NCBI GenBank assembly: GCA_009823505.1
Contig: VZQC01010403.1
Coordinates: 929,132 to 993,131 of the forward strand
Source: Rhizomys pruinosus
Lineage: Eukaryota; Chordata; Mammalia; Rodentia; Spalacidae
Length of the DNA: 64,000 bases
Direction: 5' to 3'
The position numbers and the translations under genes are program-made. The notes below the pieces were generated by a model. That model made no database searches and was not told where the DNA came from. It saw only the letters and a program-made list of their open reading frames with translations. Shown in pieces: positions 11,730 to 23,704 of this stretch. Positions within the stretch are counted from its first letter, which is position 1. Each line of letters opens with the position of its first letter.

Positions 11730-12065
11730 TATGCCTATGCCTAATTGGACATCTATGTGATTAAGATCAGATGCATTATGAGAAGGAACATGCACAGTAT
11801 GAAAAATGAATGCATAACCTAATCTATCAATCAAAGTGGAGAACCATCCAGACTATGCCCCTTAGTAACCAGCTCCTTAAGGGAACCTAATTTGTAACCT
11901 GGGGCCCTCGAGTGCCCCCACTCATGTGGCCTGCTGTCAACCTTGACAATGCTAGTTTTGACAGCTCTCTCATCTGTACTTCATTCTGAATAAAGTTATC
12001 TTGCTATCTGTGTGAGTCCTTCTTTTCAATTCTCTGGCTAAGGGGCCAAGGACCTGGAAACACTT
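11730..12065 (+). mobile_element. Retroviral LTR fragment (copy A)
   Basis: Aligns by eye with 52365-52676: tatgcctaattggacatcta, gattaagat, gcacagtatgaaaaat, gtggcctgctgtcaacctt, and tgtgtgagtccttcttttca. An AATAAA-type signal lies at about 11989. Probably a 5'-truncated solo LTR. Confidence 0.65.
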
Positions 12066-12955
12066 GGCCTAGACACTGACCAGGATAAACATTGACCACC
12101 AGCAACACCAGATTCACAATGTGGTTCCCTGAGCTACCACTACCTTATTCTGTAATTGGAACAAATAGACAAAGCTTGTACTTTCCCTTCTGACTATCAT
12201 CTGGGTTGAATACTAGCACCAGCCTCATACAGTTTTGTGAGAACTTAAGCATAACCAAAGCACAAAGAATTGTGCCTGGTTTGCTCTGAGCCCTCAAGAG
12301 AAACTGATGCTGTACTTAAAAGTTTTTCATTAAATCAATTTTTAAAACTTGAACTTTAGGGTGAGCAATAATACATGGGATGCCATTGGTTTGGCATACT
12401 CTATTTTTTAAGAGACTTTAAATAATGCATAACTGTAAAAGTCAAGGAAAATAAGTTTGTACTGAGTTACAGCTTGAAGTTCTGTCCTTAGCAACAGAGC
12501 ACTCTGTGTTCTGGTCTGCTCCAGTCTGAAGGGGGTAGGGGGTGGGTAGTGTCTCATTGCTGCTTTAACTTGCCTTTCTTCACCTTGTCAGCAAGGTTGA
12601 AGATGGCCTCATGCATTTATGAAGTGTCTTTCTTCAGGTGGACTGATCATGAATTTCCATCTTTGTCTATCAGTGAACAAAGGTGCTTTTACATCAGGAA
12701 ATTAACTGTCATGTGTATCAGAATCTTACTTCCATTCTTAGATTGGTATCTACTGGTGGCATCTTTTTCAATAACCCTAATATCTTACTGACTTCACTGT
12801 GATCTGGGTTTTGTGTTTTGCTTAGACTCAGATGCTCAGTGCAGAATTACACATTCAGTTATTCTCCCAAACCTTCCAGTATTTTGTGGAGACTTTAGAA
12901 TTTTTAGCTATATGATGTGTACTTTGATACAGTGAGAGAGGGAAGCATTCAGCAC
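12066..12955. other. Unannotated, possibly diverged L1 in its last part
   Basis: No confident match. The stretch 12640-12955 is T-rich and may be the distal part of the antisense L1 that follows. Confidence 0.35.
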
Positions 12956-12959
12956 TGGT

Positions 12960-14110
12960 TTTCCAGATGAAAATCTTGTCTCAGCATTATTTATTGAATA
13001 ATATTTATTGAATAATTCATTTTCTTTTTAATTTAAAATGCGATCATTTGTACTTGGTACCTCAGTGACCATCTTTTTCCTCCACTGATCTTTGAATATT
13101 GAACATCAATGAGGAATAATGTTGATCATCCTCTTTTGAGGTAAGTTTCTTCTCTAAACATAACTCTCAGAATTGCTCATTCTGGGGTGCTATGTGTGTC
13201 AATTTCCATTTGTCTAAAGACATTGAAATTTCTCCTTCATATTTCTTTGGTTTTTTGGCTGTGTAGGATTTTAGAGATTTTTCCTATGAGTTCTCTGAAG
13301 TTTCTCCTATTTTTTATTTCAAAAGAGATACTTCACAGGATTCCAGACTTGTTCATTTTACTGTCTGGTTTCATGCTCTAACACGTGATCTATTCTACAG
13401 AATGTCCTTTGTGCTCTTATGAACTGTATGTTCTGCTGCTGTTAGCTGAGATGTTCTTTGCATGACTGTTGGGACTATTTGATCTAATATATCGTTTATG
13501 TTTGATTTTTTCATTATCTGTCTAGATGATATGTCTGTTGCTAAAGGGGGGTATTGCAGCCTCTACTGCTATTTATTACATTCTGTCACTCTGGTCTATT
13601 AGTATTGGGTACTTTGTATGTTTATATCATATTTTATATGCTCTTGGTGAATTGATTCCATCATACATCAATGGCATTCTCTGTCTCAGGACAGTTTTGG
13701 CTCAGATATATTCCTCTGATACAAATACAGCTATGCCAACTCTACTTGCTTCCCATTTGCATAGAATAGCTTTCCTCCATCTTTTTTATTTCAATGTATA
13801 TTTTCTTAAAGGCAAAGTGAGTCTCTTATAGGCAGCATCTAGTTTTACTTTTGTTGTCATTCATGTACTTTGTTTTATAGGTCCATTCAGTAACTCTATG
13901 AATTTGGCCCATTAGTTAAGGTAATTATTGATAGGCAGGGACTTACTACAATAATTTTAATGGTTTTCTGTTGCTCCTTTTCTTCTGTTGCTATTCTCTT
14001 TATGGAAGGGGAGGGTTTCTCTAGTAGTCAGTTATGATTCCTTACTTTTTATCCTTTGTATGTCTCCTGTAGAACTTTATTTTGTGGCTACCAGGAGACA
14101 GAGAAACCAA
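12960..14110 (-). mobile_element. L1 LINE fragment, ORF2 3' part, antisense
   Basis: The plus strand carries reverse-complement ORF2 landmarks in order: gtgatctattctacagaatg, tttgatctaatatatcg, tgtctagatgatatgtctgt, gtgagtctcttataggcagc and ttattgataggcagggactt. Many stops; non-functional. Confidence 0.8.
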
Positions 14111-14814
14111 ACAGTTTCAACTGGCCTTTGGGGCTAAAAATGACTTTATTTTGGTCACATAATAAAATTCACCATTTTGACTTCACTCTTGCAATTTTGT
14201 GTGTTTGATGCCATAGTTTGCATGCTTGCATCTTGTGCACTACTATCAAATTTTTGTAACTATGAATATTTTCAGCAGTTCTCTTTTTAAAATTCATTAA
14301 AGCCATAGTGATTTACACATCACTATCCATCTGAAATTAGACTGAATTTACAAACATTTTCCGACAAGTTTCATATTCTTTATGTTTTTGTTACTAATCA
14401 ACATCCTCTTGTTTTATTCTTTTCCCTAGTTGAAATGTATCTTTATATCTGAGGAAAATAAGGATAGACACTAGTAAAAGTGGGATTAAGATTCTATTTT
14501 GTAGACTTGCAGGAATAAAAGAACCTTAAAAATTTTTACTCTCACAAGTAAGGAAAAAGTCTCCAAATTCAGTTTTTATGACAAATGTATGTTAAAATTG
14601 ATAACTAACCTTTGAGTGCATGGGGGCAACATTATAACAAAGAAGATTATCAAACACTGAATTGGTACTAGAATAGTGTCCCTATGCCCACAGCAAATGT
14701 GTTTCAAGACCATCATAGATATACTGAGCCCTCTATTTATTGTGTTTTCCTATATATGAAGCCTTGGTAAAGTTTAAGGTATAAGTTAGGCACCATAAAA
14801 TGCTAATGCAATAA
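14111..14814. other. Unannotated intronic sequence
   Basis: AT-rich, no repeat family or exon recognised. Confidence 0.4.
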
Positions 14815-15012
14815 TAATGTGATGATGGCCACAGCCTAGATGACTCCATTTTGTTTTAGTGCCTCCATCTTAGTGGTAGAATCCTGGCCCAGAACAAATT
14901 CAGGAAGTCCCAGGTGTTTATCTTGATCTTTGGAATCCCCTCTCCAAGAAGTCTTGTGACTAACTATCTACCTTATCTTTTGTCAATGTTTTACAATTGC
15001 CTGCAGCCCGGT
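14815..15012 (+). mobile_element. Retroviral LTR fragment (5' part)
   Basis: Shares order and wording with the LTR at 22636-23099: cagcctagatgactccattt, cttagtggtagaatcctggc, aggaagtcccaggtg and 'gtcttgtgactaactatcta'. Truncated before any TATA or polyadenylation signal. Confidence 0.6.
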
Positions 15013-15366
15013 CTTTCCCAAAATATCATCCTGTACTCACTGTCCTTAAAATGACATAAAATTATGCAATGCTTATGTGATGACATGAAGTGAGTTGAAG
15101 ACCTGGGCTTGTGGAGGCTGTGAGCAGCTAGTACTGATCCAGCATGTCAAGAGGAGGACCACTGCAGGTGATCCTGGACCGTAGTCTGAAATGATGCTGG
15201 GCAGACAGTACGCACGGCATTGATTCACAAGACATAGCTTATAGTTCAAATCACAGGAAGGATGGAGTACAAAATATCCTGAGATTTTATCACACTCCAC
15301 AGAGTGATTGCTTTCTAGAGCCTTCATTCTTTCCTCCCTTCTCTTGGTACACTCTTTGTGATGTGC

Positions 15367-15391
15367 TTTTTTTTTTTTTTTTTTTTTTTTT
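15367..15391 (+). repeat. Poly(T) tract
   Basis: 25 consecutive T; minus-strand poly(A). Confidence 0.97.
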
Positions 15392-15410
15392 GGCAATATG
15401 CTTTGTTTCT

Positions 15411-15815
15411 TGTTCTAGTTTGCTTTCAATTGCTGTGACAAAACACTGACCAATACCAACTTGGGGAGTAAGGGTTGATTTGTCTTACATCTTCCCAGTC
15501 ACAGTTCATCACTTAGGGAGCCCAAGGTAGGAATTCAGGGCAGGAACCTGGAGGCAGGAGCTTAAGCACAGGCCATGGAGAAACGCTGCTTACTGGCTTG
15601 CTCCCCTGGCCCATGGTCAGCTTGCTTTCTTATACAATACAGAACAACCTGCCTGGGGATAGCATTGCCCACAGTGGGATGGGCCTCCCACATCACTCAA
15701 CAATAAAAAAAAAATACCCCACAGACATGGCTACAGGCCATTCCAATGGAAGCAATTCCCCAACTAAGGCTCCCTCAACCCAGGTGTGTCAAGTTGACAC
15801 TAAAGCTATCTAGTG
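15411..15815 (+). mobile_element. Rodent medium-reiteration repeat, family not named (copy 1)
   Basis: Begins tgttctagtttgctttcaat, then tgctgtgacaaaacactgacc, and ends gtgtcaagttgacac. Very similar to 63676-64000 (shared cagggcaggaacctggaggc) and related to 17185, 48215 and 57193. Confidence 0.75.
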
Positions 15816-16699
15816 CATTTCCTTATTTAAAATGTATGAGATGTTTCTGAAATTTTCTACTTGATGTCTGAAGACCACTGTTGACCACAAGCAACTAAAA
15901 CTTCAGGAAATGAAACTGTAGATAAAAGGAAACAGCTATGTACTATGAAATGAATTTGAATATTTTTATCTCTGGAGAGCAAACTGGTCTGATGCCCCTT
16001 CTTAAACATCCATTCGCTCCTAAAATGGGCTAAGCTTTAGACTTTCCCTAAAAATTATTTTTACTTTGCCCTAGAGATTATGTTGAAGAAACATATGCAA
16101 TATATGCCATCTTAGGCACTATTAAGTATATATATTATATATAGTTCTATCCATGTATGTTTATATATTTTATACATCAATGTACAGGGAATCTGGAATG
16201 TTTATGAAAACTGGCATAACATGCTGTAAATGAGCAAACTGTATAAAATAGCAGAATGTACTGTTTGATAAGAAACATTTCAGTGATACAACAGTGCTGC
16301 ATAAAAAATAACAACAGAAAGAAAAATAACAACCAACTCCACATGGAAGCTCATTAAAAGAATTACCTCATTTTTCCTCACAAAATTACACTAATTTAAC
16401 AAAGGACGAAACTTTGAAATGCTAAATTGTCCATATTTACATAATTTATAAGATGCTTGTTTTCAAAAATAGCTCTGTATGACTTAAAGGCCCAGCCCAG
16501 GCTCCAGTGTAGACATGTAAAGTGCATTTGCATTTTTGTATAGTAGCTAAGAAAACATAGGCAACTGTTCTTAAAAGAACTAAGAATTGATCTTAAAGAA
16601 CTAAAGTTAAAAGTAAGTTGTTTAAATAATGATAGTACAATACTCAATAAAAATGAAAGTAAGTGAGGAAAAGTAATACAAATGATCATAATGAAAAAG
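15816..16699. other. Unannotated intronic sequence
   Basis: AT-rich, no repeat, exon or RNA gene recognised. Confidence 0.4.
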
Positions 16700-16708
16700 G
16701 AAAGATTA

Positions 16709-16954
16709 AGGGGCTGGAGAGATGGCTCAGAGGTTAAGAGCTCCGACTGCTCTTGCAGAGGACCTGGGTTCGATTCCCAGCACCCACATGGAGGCTAAAA
16801 ACTGTCTTTAATCCAGGTGAGGGGGTGCACACCTTTAATCCTAGCACTTGAGAGGCAGAGGCAGGTGGATCTCTGTGAGTTCAAGGCCAGCCATCTGGGG
16901 CTATAGGGAGACCCTGTCTCAAAAATTAAAAAAAAAAATTTTTTTAAGAAAAAA
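16709..16954 (+). mobile_element. Chimeric B2-B1 SINE with shared target-site duplication
   Basis: Starts with about 95 bp of B2 head (ggggctggagagatggctca, then the B box gggttcgattcc and cacccacatgg), then passes at about 16800 into a B1 (caggtgagggggtgcaca, ggcagaggcaggtggatctc, accctgtctcaaaaa tail). A single 9-bp direct repeat, gaaagatta, flanks the whole unit (16700-16708 and 16955-16963), so it looks like one insertion. Confidence 0.8.
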
Positions 16955-17184
16955 GAAAGATTATATCTCCTGTAAATTTTCTACAGAGCTACAGAAGCAT
17001 ATCCTCTGAAAAGGGAACTCATTATAAAAAAAGGGAACTCATTATCTAAAGAACAGGTATGTACAGAACTAGAATATTTTATGATTGTTTTAGTAGAACT
17101 GTCAATAATTTTATGGATGGTTCTACATCCTATTCACATTTGTTGCAATTAGTCATTCTCTATAGAAAACAAAACTACCTGTTT

Positions 17185-17545
17185 ACTCTAGTTTCTTTTG
17201 GTTGCAATGGCAAACAACACAATCTAAAGCATTTTAGAGGAAGAAAAGGTTTATTTGGCTTACAATTCCAGGTTACAGGAATTCACATAGGAACGGAAGC
17301 AGCATCCATGAGGGAACAATGCTTCCTGGCTTGCCCATCGGCTCCTGCTCAGATAGCTTTCTTTTACAGTCCAGAACCACCTTCGTAGGCGTTGTCTCAC
17401 CCACATGGGTGAGCCCTCCTACCTCAATACAGTACCTCACACACATTCCACAGGCCAGTCTGATCTAGGAACTTCTCCAATTGAGCTTCCTTTTTTCCAG
17501 TCAACTCCAGACTGTTAAGTGGACAGTAAGAGCTTCTAGGACACA
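17185..17545 (+). mobile_element. Rodent medium-reiteration repeat, same family (copy 2)
   Basis: ctctagtttcttttggttgc, ggtttatttggcttacaatt and caggccagtctgatc follow the pattern of the copy at 15411, at higher divergence. Confidence 0.6.
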
Positions 17546-18414
17546 CCATCAATATATTGGATATATGGGAAAAGAATGATGCTGCTTAAAAGAAACTTGT
17601 TAGAACAGTGAAAAGCTTGGATCTGTCGATACCAGTGGATTCAAAGCTGCCTCTTCCAGGGTCTGTACAATTGCAGGGTCACTGTTTCCTGGATGCTAGA
17701 GGACTTATCAATGCAGAACCTAGAGGGGAATCCAGGATCTGGCTAGTAAACCAGACTTTCATTAAGAAGGTCCCCACTGGGGGAAAGATAGAGTTTCTTA
17801 AAGAAATTGCTGAGAATTTCCACTATTACTACCCTCAAAAGACGGACTGAATGGCCTCTTCAATTTTAAGGTTTGTCCACCGGACAGACTCTCTAACACG
17901 TCACACTCAATTCTCCACAAAATAAAGCAGTTAGATTATGAGTTAGCCCAGTTGATCCTGATATTCTCACAAATGTTTCAGTAGTTTGGGACATAGAATG
18001 GGGAGAGGGCTGGCAGAGTAAGAATCTGGTGTGCACCATGGGAGTTGTGTTATTTTACCTCCATCTTCGATCATTTCGTGACTCACCCACTGCTGCCACT
18101 TTGAGCTTCTGTAAAGTTCTCAGGTAGTTTATTCATTCAACCTAGATAAACACGCTAGCTCGAGTCTTTTCTACCATGCTTTGCCCTTGGGGCTTATGGA
18201 ATCAGCCCCTCACTCAGTTGGTCACTTCAGGAACCACCTCAGTCATTCTGAGCATAGGCTAAGAAGGTTCACCTTAACGGCTTTACAAAGACTTTAGTTT
18301 GCAAATTCAGACCCAACTAGAATCAGAGAGGAAAAATTAAACAGTGCTATGCTACTCTCTCACCACATAGCCTACTGACTACCTAAATAATCCATTGGGT
18401 ATTGCATAAAAGAT
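17546..18414. other. Unannotated intronic sequence
   Basis: An 80-codon open frame at 17608-17850 (ends FHYYYPQKTD) has no match I recognise; no splice or translation context supports it. Confidence 0.35.
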
Positions 18415-18560
18415 GTTTTCTATTATGGCATAATATATATTGTATAAAATTTAATATTTCAACCATTGTTAAGCATACAGTTCGATAACATTAAGCACAT
18501 TCACATTGTATAAGCATCACTGTTAGCCATCTCTGGAACTTTTCTATTCTCCAAGTCAAA
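18415..18560 (-). mobile_element. Ancient L1M-type 3' end, antisense
   Basis: Plus strand reads ttcaaccattgttaagcata, aacattaagcacattcacat and gccatctctggaacttttc, the reverse complement of the 3' end of old mammalian L1s. Confidence 0.65.
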
Positions 18561-18574
18561 CTCATAAGTACTTT

Positions 18575-18960
18575 ATATAAGAAATGCTCCCCAAGGGCTC
18601 ATCCCCAACTGGCAGATCCAGTGATTAAAGTGTTCTTGGATCATGTAGCCTCCAGCTGCACTGAAGGGTTCATATCTTGGTGGCATTATGGGAAGTGGTG
18701 GTTGGCAGGGGCGAGCTTGGCTGAAGGTCACTGAGGGCATGGGTTTGAATGGTGTCTTGTTCCTGGCTCTTTCTCTTCCCTTGCTTCCTGGCCCCGACTG
18801 TGTGAAGCCATGCCTGCCGCTGTCACAAGCCAATAGCAAAGGAATCAAAATGGACCAAAAGCCCTGAAACCAGGATCCCAAACAAACATTTCTTCCTTTA
18901 AATAATTATTTCAAGTATTCGCAGTGAAAACCAAGTAACGCAGATACCTTTGCAGTAAAG
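18575..18960 (+). mobile_element. Probable old MaLR-type LTR
   Basis: Contains gtgtgaagccatgcctgccg and a closing catttcttcctttaaataa...cgcagtgaaaaccaagtaac, resembling the end of ERVL-MaLR LTRs. Diverged; ends approximate. Confidence 0.4.
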
Positions 18961-19225
18961 CATGCAGTTGACAACACACCTATCTTGTTATTCAATGGCC
19001 ACTGAGTCACTGCACGGAAGAAGGCACAGGAAGATTGAAAATGTTGGTTTGTGGAGATGGCGCTAGAAATGTGAACCCAGGACCGGTACTAACACATGTC
19101 GCATGTCAAATGAATTTCCAAAGCTTGGGCTGCTCCTCTATTTGACCAAATCCAATCCAAGAAATATATTCCATGCAATTGCAACACTGTTTTATTGTTC
19201 TCTTTCTCTCATTTGTTCTGCATGT

Positions 19226-19261
<36 letters not shown>
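19226..19261 (+). repeat. (TG)n microsatellite
   Basis: About 17 TG units. Confidence 0.97.
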
Positions 19262-19264
<3 letters not shown>

Positions 19265-20645
19265 CTTAGGACTAAAATTATCCAAGAATTTCATAAGGAC
19301 AAATGCAATATCCAGTCCTTCATCCTTTAGTATCATAGAAATAAAGGTAGGAAATAAGGTGAAGGGCAACTTTTTACCCCTGGTGGACTGTATACTCACC
19401 TTCTTGAAACTCACAACTCTTGCTAGAATTGTGAAAGATTAAATGTAGATGTATGGAAGAGCCCTGTGTCCATAACCCAGTGTGCGCAGGTCTATTCACA
19501 AACGGAAGATGGCCTTACAGGTTCAACAGTAAACAAAATATGTGTCTTTTCCCACTAGCTTCCATTCAGGAAAAGCCCTTTGCGTTCAGAAAATGGTATC
19601 ACCTGGCCTTAAAGTTTCAGTATGTTCACATGGATCTCCTAAGGTATATGTTCATTATAAGGATATTTTGCCTGGTGTGGTTTTAGAGAAAGGGAAGTTT
19701 TATGAAAAGGTGTGCAGATATGGAAGGAAGCAAGCTATAACATTAATAACTCAAGGGTTACTTGAGGTAGAAGCAGAAAAGCAGAAAAGGGTATGGAGAC
19801 CAGATGACCTCCCTGGGCCCAGAGAGTGGCAGTCTGGGCTACCCCTTACAGAGCAAGGACTAATGCTATCCTGGAGACTGCTCTTCCTCTGCCTTTCTGT
19901 GCCAGTGCCCATCTCTGCGTAGGACTTGCTAGCTCCACTGTCAGCCCTGCGCCCCGTGTATGTTCAGCTTGTCCACATTACTGAACAGTAATAAGGGCCC
20001 TTCTGACTTCACCTTGTGCTAAGAGCAGCATCTTCATCCCCTACCCCCTCGGCTCTGAGGTGATTCACTGATCTCACTTCTCTGAGCTTCACTCTGCCTT
20101 TTCTACTAGCTACCTTCACCTATGCCCCAATCAGGACGGAGACTAAAGGAGAGCAAGCATGGCTGGAGCCTTCAGTGTAGTGTCTACTGTGCTCAGAAGG
20201 AGTTGTTTTGGAGAGCCCAGTTTTTGGATGGTCATGCATTTTTAGACTCTGAATTCTAAATGTTGAAGAGAAAGATATTTACTAAAGAATTCTGAAATAT
20301 ATAATGGAGAAGATTGCTCCTTACAGTAACATTGCTTCACACACAAAAAAACCTCCTAGGACTTGAGAAAAGAAATGCATTCTTGTGCATTGCTTAACAA
20401 TGGGAATGTGTTTAGAGATTCAGTCTGATGATTTTGTACTTGTGAGAACATCAGAGCTACTTACACCAATTAAGATAGCTACAACAGCACTGGGTGTTGG
20501 AGTATTCTGGGACCACTGTTGTTATGTGGTCTGTCCCTGATAGACATGTGTGGAACATGGCTGCATTTTCTTGGTTTAAAGTCACAAAAATACTATGCTT
20601 GGGAATGGAAATAATGAGTGATATAAGAAAGTGTAAAATAAGACA
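19262..20645. other. Unannotated intronic sequence
   Basis: No repeat family or exon recognised. Confidence 0.4.
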
Positions 20646-20647
20646 AG

Positions 20648-20948
20648 GTGTGTGTGTATGTGTGTGTGTGTGTATGTCTGAATCTGTATACGTGTAGTCT
20701 GTATGTGTCTCTGTGTGTATGTGTATGTACGTTCTATGTGTGTATGTATGTATGTCTGCGTGTGTCTGTGTGTATGCATCTACGTCTATGTGTGTATGTG
20801 TCTGTGTGTCTGTGTCTATGTGTATGTGTCGCTGCGTGTATCTGTATCTGTATGTATGTGTTCTGTGTTTATATGTGTGTATATGGGTGTCTGTGTATTG
20901 TCTGTGTGTATGTGTATGTGTATGTCTGAGTGTGTATGTGTGTGTATT
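20648..20948 (+). repeat. Degenerate TG/TATG/TCTG low-complexity tract
   Basis: About 300 bp of interleaved TGTGTA, TGTATG and TGTCTG words without a fixed period; produces spurious Cys/Val-rich frames. Confidence 0.95.
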
Positions 20949-21055
20949 TCAGGGTTGTCTAGAAACATTTTGTTAGGGAGAGCTAGCTTATGTGAGAGCT
21001 GGATTTATAAAGGAAATAGAAAAATGCATCGGATGGTTGCTAGAAGACTTTGCAA

Positions 21056-21411
21056 TGTAATGGCTGCTAAGAACGTTGGACCCTAAAAGGTCACAAGATA
21101 AGAAATAAGAATGGGGAGGTAAATAAGAATCTTTCTGAGCCCTAAAAGAACCTTTCTTGCCCCTAATAGAAGTCTTTATCTTCCTGTATCCTTTATGACC
21201 ACGTGTTACCTGTAAACCACTTACTTAATTACCACATATGTATTGTTTGTTCTTTGCTTGCATTCCTCACATGAATACAAAGGTCCCCCAAAACTTGAGG
21301 GAGGGTGCTGGCTCCTTTACGGAATGATCTGTGTGTCAATCACCCTAGCATAAGAATAAACTGCCTTTTCTCTCCTGACTTTGGCTGTTGGTCAGTGATT
21401 TTTCTGTAGCA
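21056..21411 (+). mobile_element. Probable solo retroviral LTR
   Basis: Starts tgtaatggctgctaagaac and ends near tttctgtagca. A polyadenylation signal, AATAAA, lies at 21355-21360, followed by the tctcctgactttggctgttg end typical of rodent ERV LTRs. Family not assigned. Confidence 0.55.
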
Positions 21412-22404
21412 GACTGAGGAAGTTATGTATGCTATCTAATTTATCAAGGGAAAAACTTCAGAGGGACTAATAGCTACTACGACAATGGGATACCTGATCT
21501 TTCTGTAGAGCTGCTAGGAACAGTAAAACAGGGAAGCCAAAGATAAGTGGAAGGATGTGGCCAATGTTGCCTCTTTTTTAATCTAAGCCAATCCTCTCTG
21601 AGAACAACTCCACTCATGTGGCATACAGATATATGGTAATTTACATGAAGAATTAAATTAATTACAGGTTCTATCATTTAAGCCAGTTGTAAAGGCAGAA
21701 GAAGTGTGCACCTGAAGCTGATGCAATGTTCCAGGAAGGGTTGGTTGCCAAGCCATGGTGGTGGTAATGGAGGTGCTGAAAGGCCATGAGATTTGCATGT
21801 CCATTGAAGAGCATCTGACAGGATCTGCTGAGGAGTGATGAGTTGACAGGATATGATGATGGATGGAATGTGGGTGTGAAGGGATGTCACTGGTGACTAA
21901 GGGTTTGGTCCCAAGCAGCTGGTATGTGTGTGCTGTGATATTTACTGAGAGCTAGAAGCCTAAGGGAGATAGATTTGGTGTCAGGGGTGAGGTAGGGATT
22001 GTGGAACAATGCTATATATCTTGTTTAGTTGACATCAAACCGAAGTAGAGTCTATTACTCAGAGGAACCACTTGAAACTGTGTCAGGACTAGATAATGGT
22101 CCAAATATACCCAGCTACAACTGCAGCCAATCTCACAAAAGAAAAGTTTCTATGTCCTTAAAGGATTGAAAAAATTCACAAACAAGTGAAAATCACACAC
22201 AAAGGAAGAGGGCTTGTCAGTATTGCTAATCTGGTACTGTGGTTTGTACAATGTTATTGAACAACTGCTCAGCATGATTTCCGGGGACATTTCTCTGCCC
22301 CTGGTAGGCTACATTTCTCTCCTTAATCCTGGGCATTTGTTTTTATTAGGCTGTTCCTACAACTACTATTACTATTAGTACTACCACTGAAAACACATTG
22401 CCAT
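21412..22404. other. Unannotated intronic sequence
   Basis: No repeat family, exon or RNA gene recognised. Confidence 0.4.
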
Positions 22405-22562
22405 CTGGGATGGTTAATATTGATTGCTAACTTGACACGATCTAGAATCAGTCACCTAGCACCTAGGAGACAAGCCTAGGTCACACCTGTGAGAAGTCAT
22501 CTACAGTAAGTTAATTCAAGTGAGAAGACCTCATAGTTCATGGGCTATGGTCCTGGAATCTC

Positions 22563-22564
22563 AG

Positions 22565-22635
<71 letters not shown>
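22563..22635 (+). repeat. (TC)n microsatellite
   Basis: About 34 TC units, interrupted only near the right end. Confidence 0.97.
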
Positions 22636-22636
<1 letters not shown>

Positions 22637-23099
22637 ATAGCCTAGGTAACTCCATTTCTTCTGATGAATCCGTCTTAGTGGTCTAATCCTGGCTGAGAAA
22701 AAACAAGTCCAGGAAGATCCAACGGGTTATCTTGACTTTTGTAATCCCGTGTCCACAGATGTCTTGTGACCCCTTGTTAACTGCTTATCTTAACTTGGAC
22801 AACTGCCTGTTTGTGACTACCTGGTAACTGATTATCCTGGCTGCAGGAACTAAAGTTTTTGCTTTTTTTAAGTATTTTTTTAAATTTTCTGACTGAAATT
22901 TCTCAACAAAACAAAACAAAACAACCAAAAAAACCTCCACCAGGATATGTTTTTTCCCTATATAAGTGAAACACACCCTGAGTCAGGGCTCCACCCTCTG
23001 AATCCTGAACAGAGTGTAGTCACTGACTAGTTTAAATAAAGCTAATTTGGCTGACTGGCATCCTGGAGTCTGCGTGGTCTTTCTCCCAGTGGTCTCAAC
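22636..23099 (+). mobile_element. Retroviral LTR (same family as 14815)
   Basis: Contains a TATA-like tatataagtg near 22959, the polyadenylation signal aataaa at 23035-23040, and the terminal gtctgcgtggtctttctccc. No internal viral sequence follows, so it is a solo LTR or fragment, inserted into an older repeat. Confidence 0.65.
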
Positions 23100-23456
23100 A
23101 TGGTAATTCTTTCTCTATGTGCTTTTTGACTGTGGATGCAACGTGACCAGCTTCAAGATCTGTCCTTCCTGATTTCCTTCTCATCAGAGACTACTGTACC
23201 CTCCCACCATGACTAAAATAAACCCTTCCTCAAATGAGTTGCTTTTGTCCAGAATTTTTTCACAATGAGGAAACAAGTAAATATCAGATTTTCCCAGAAA
23301 ATAATATTAGTTTTATGTGTCCTTAACCAGGTGTGTCTGTCCTCTTCTATTCCTTTGAATTCATTTGAATGATGACACCTTTTCAAATGTAATAGCACAG
23401 AAGCTTCTCAGTGGTCTGGTCCAGGTACAGGCTTCAAATGCTGTCACATGATATTT

Positions 23457-23693
23457 CTTTTCTTTTTAAAAATTATTTCAAATTTATTTTTGTATGTGTA
23501 TGAATGTACTGTCTGCATGTAAGTTTGTGCACCTGTGTTGTGCAATGCCGCGGATGTCAGAAGAGGGTGTCAGATTCCCCTGGAACTGGAGTTAAAGACG
23601 GTTCTCAGCTGCCATGTGGGTGCTGGAGATCGAACCCGGGTCCTCTGCAAGAGCAGTCGGTGCTCCTAACCGCTAATCAATCTCTCCAGCCCT
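23457..23693 (-). mobile_element. B2 SINE, antisense, subfamily without the duplication
   Basis: Exact 11-bp target-site duplication acatgatattt at 23446-23456 and 23694-23704. Single ggaactggagtt followed by aaagacgg, like the copy at 5430. Confidence 0.94.
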
Positions 23694-23704
23694 ACATGAT
23701 ATTT

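Larger units (their letters stand above)
22405..23285 (+). mobile_element. Unassigned interspersed repeat, split by (TC)n and an LTR
   Basis: Left part 22405-22560 (gggatggttaatattgattg) and right part about 23097-23285 (ctgtggatgcaacgtgacca, then ctaaaataaacccttcctca) belong to the family seen at 10505 and 28275. They are separated by the microsatellite and the LTR listed next. Confidence 0.55.

Noticed and set aside
17608..17850. 80-codon frame beginning MKSLDLSIPVD
   Set aside because: No similarity I recognise, no splice signals or start context, and no sign of a retrocopy.
20648..21086. Cys/Val-rich frames over the TG tract
   Set aside because: Produced by the TG/TATG simple repeat.
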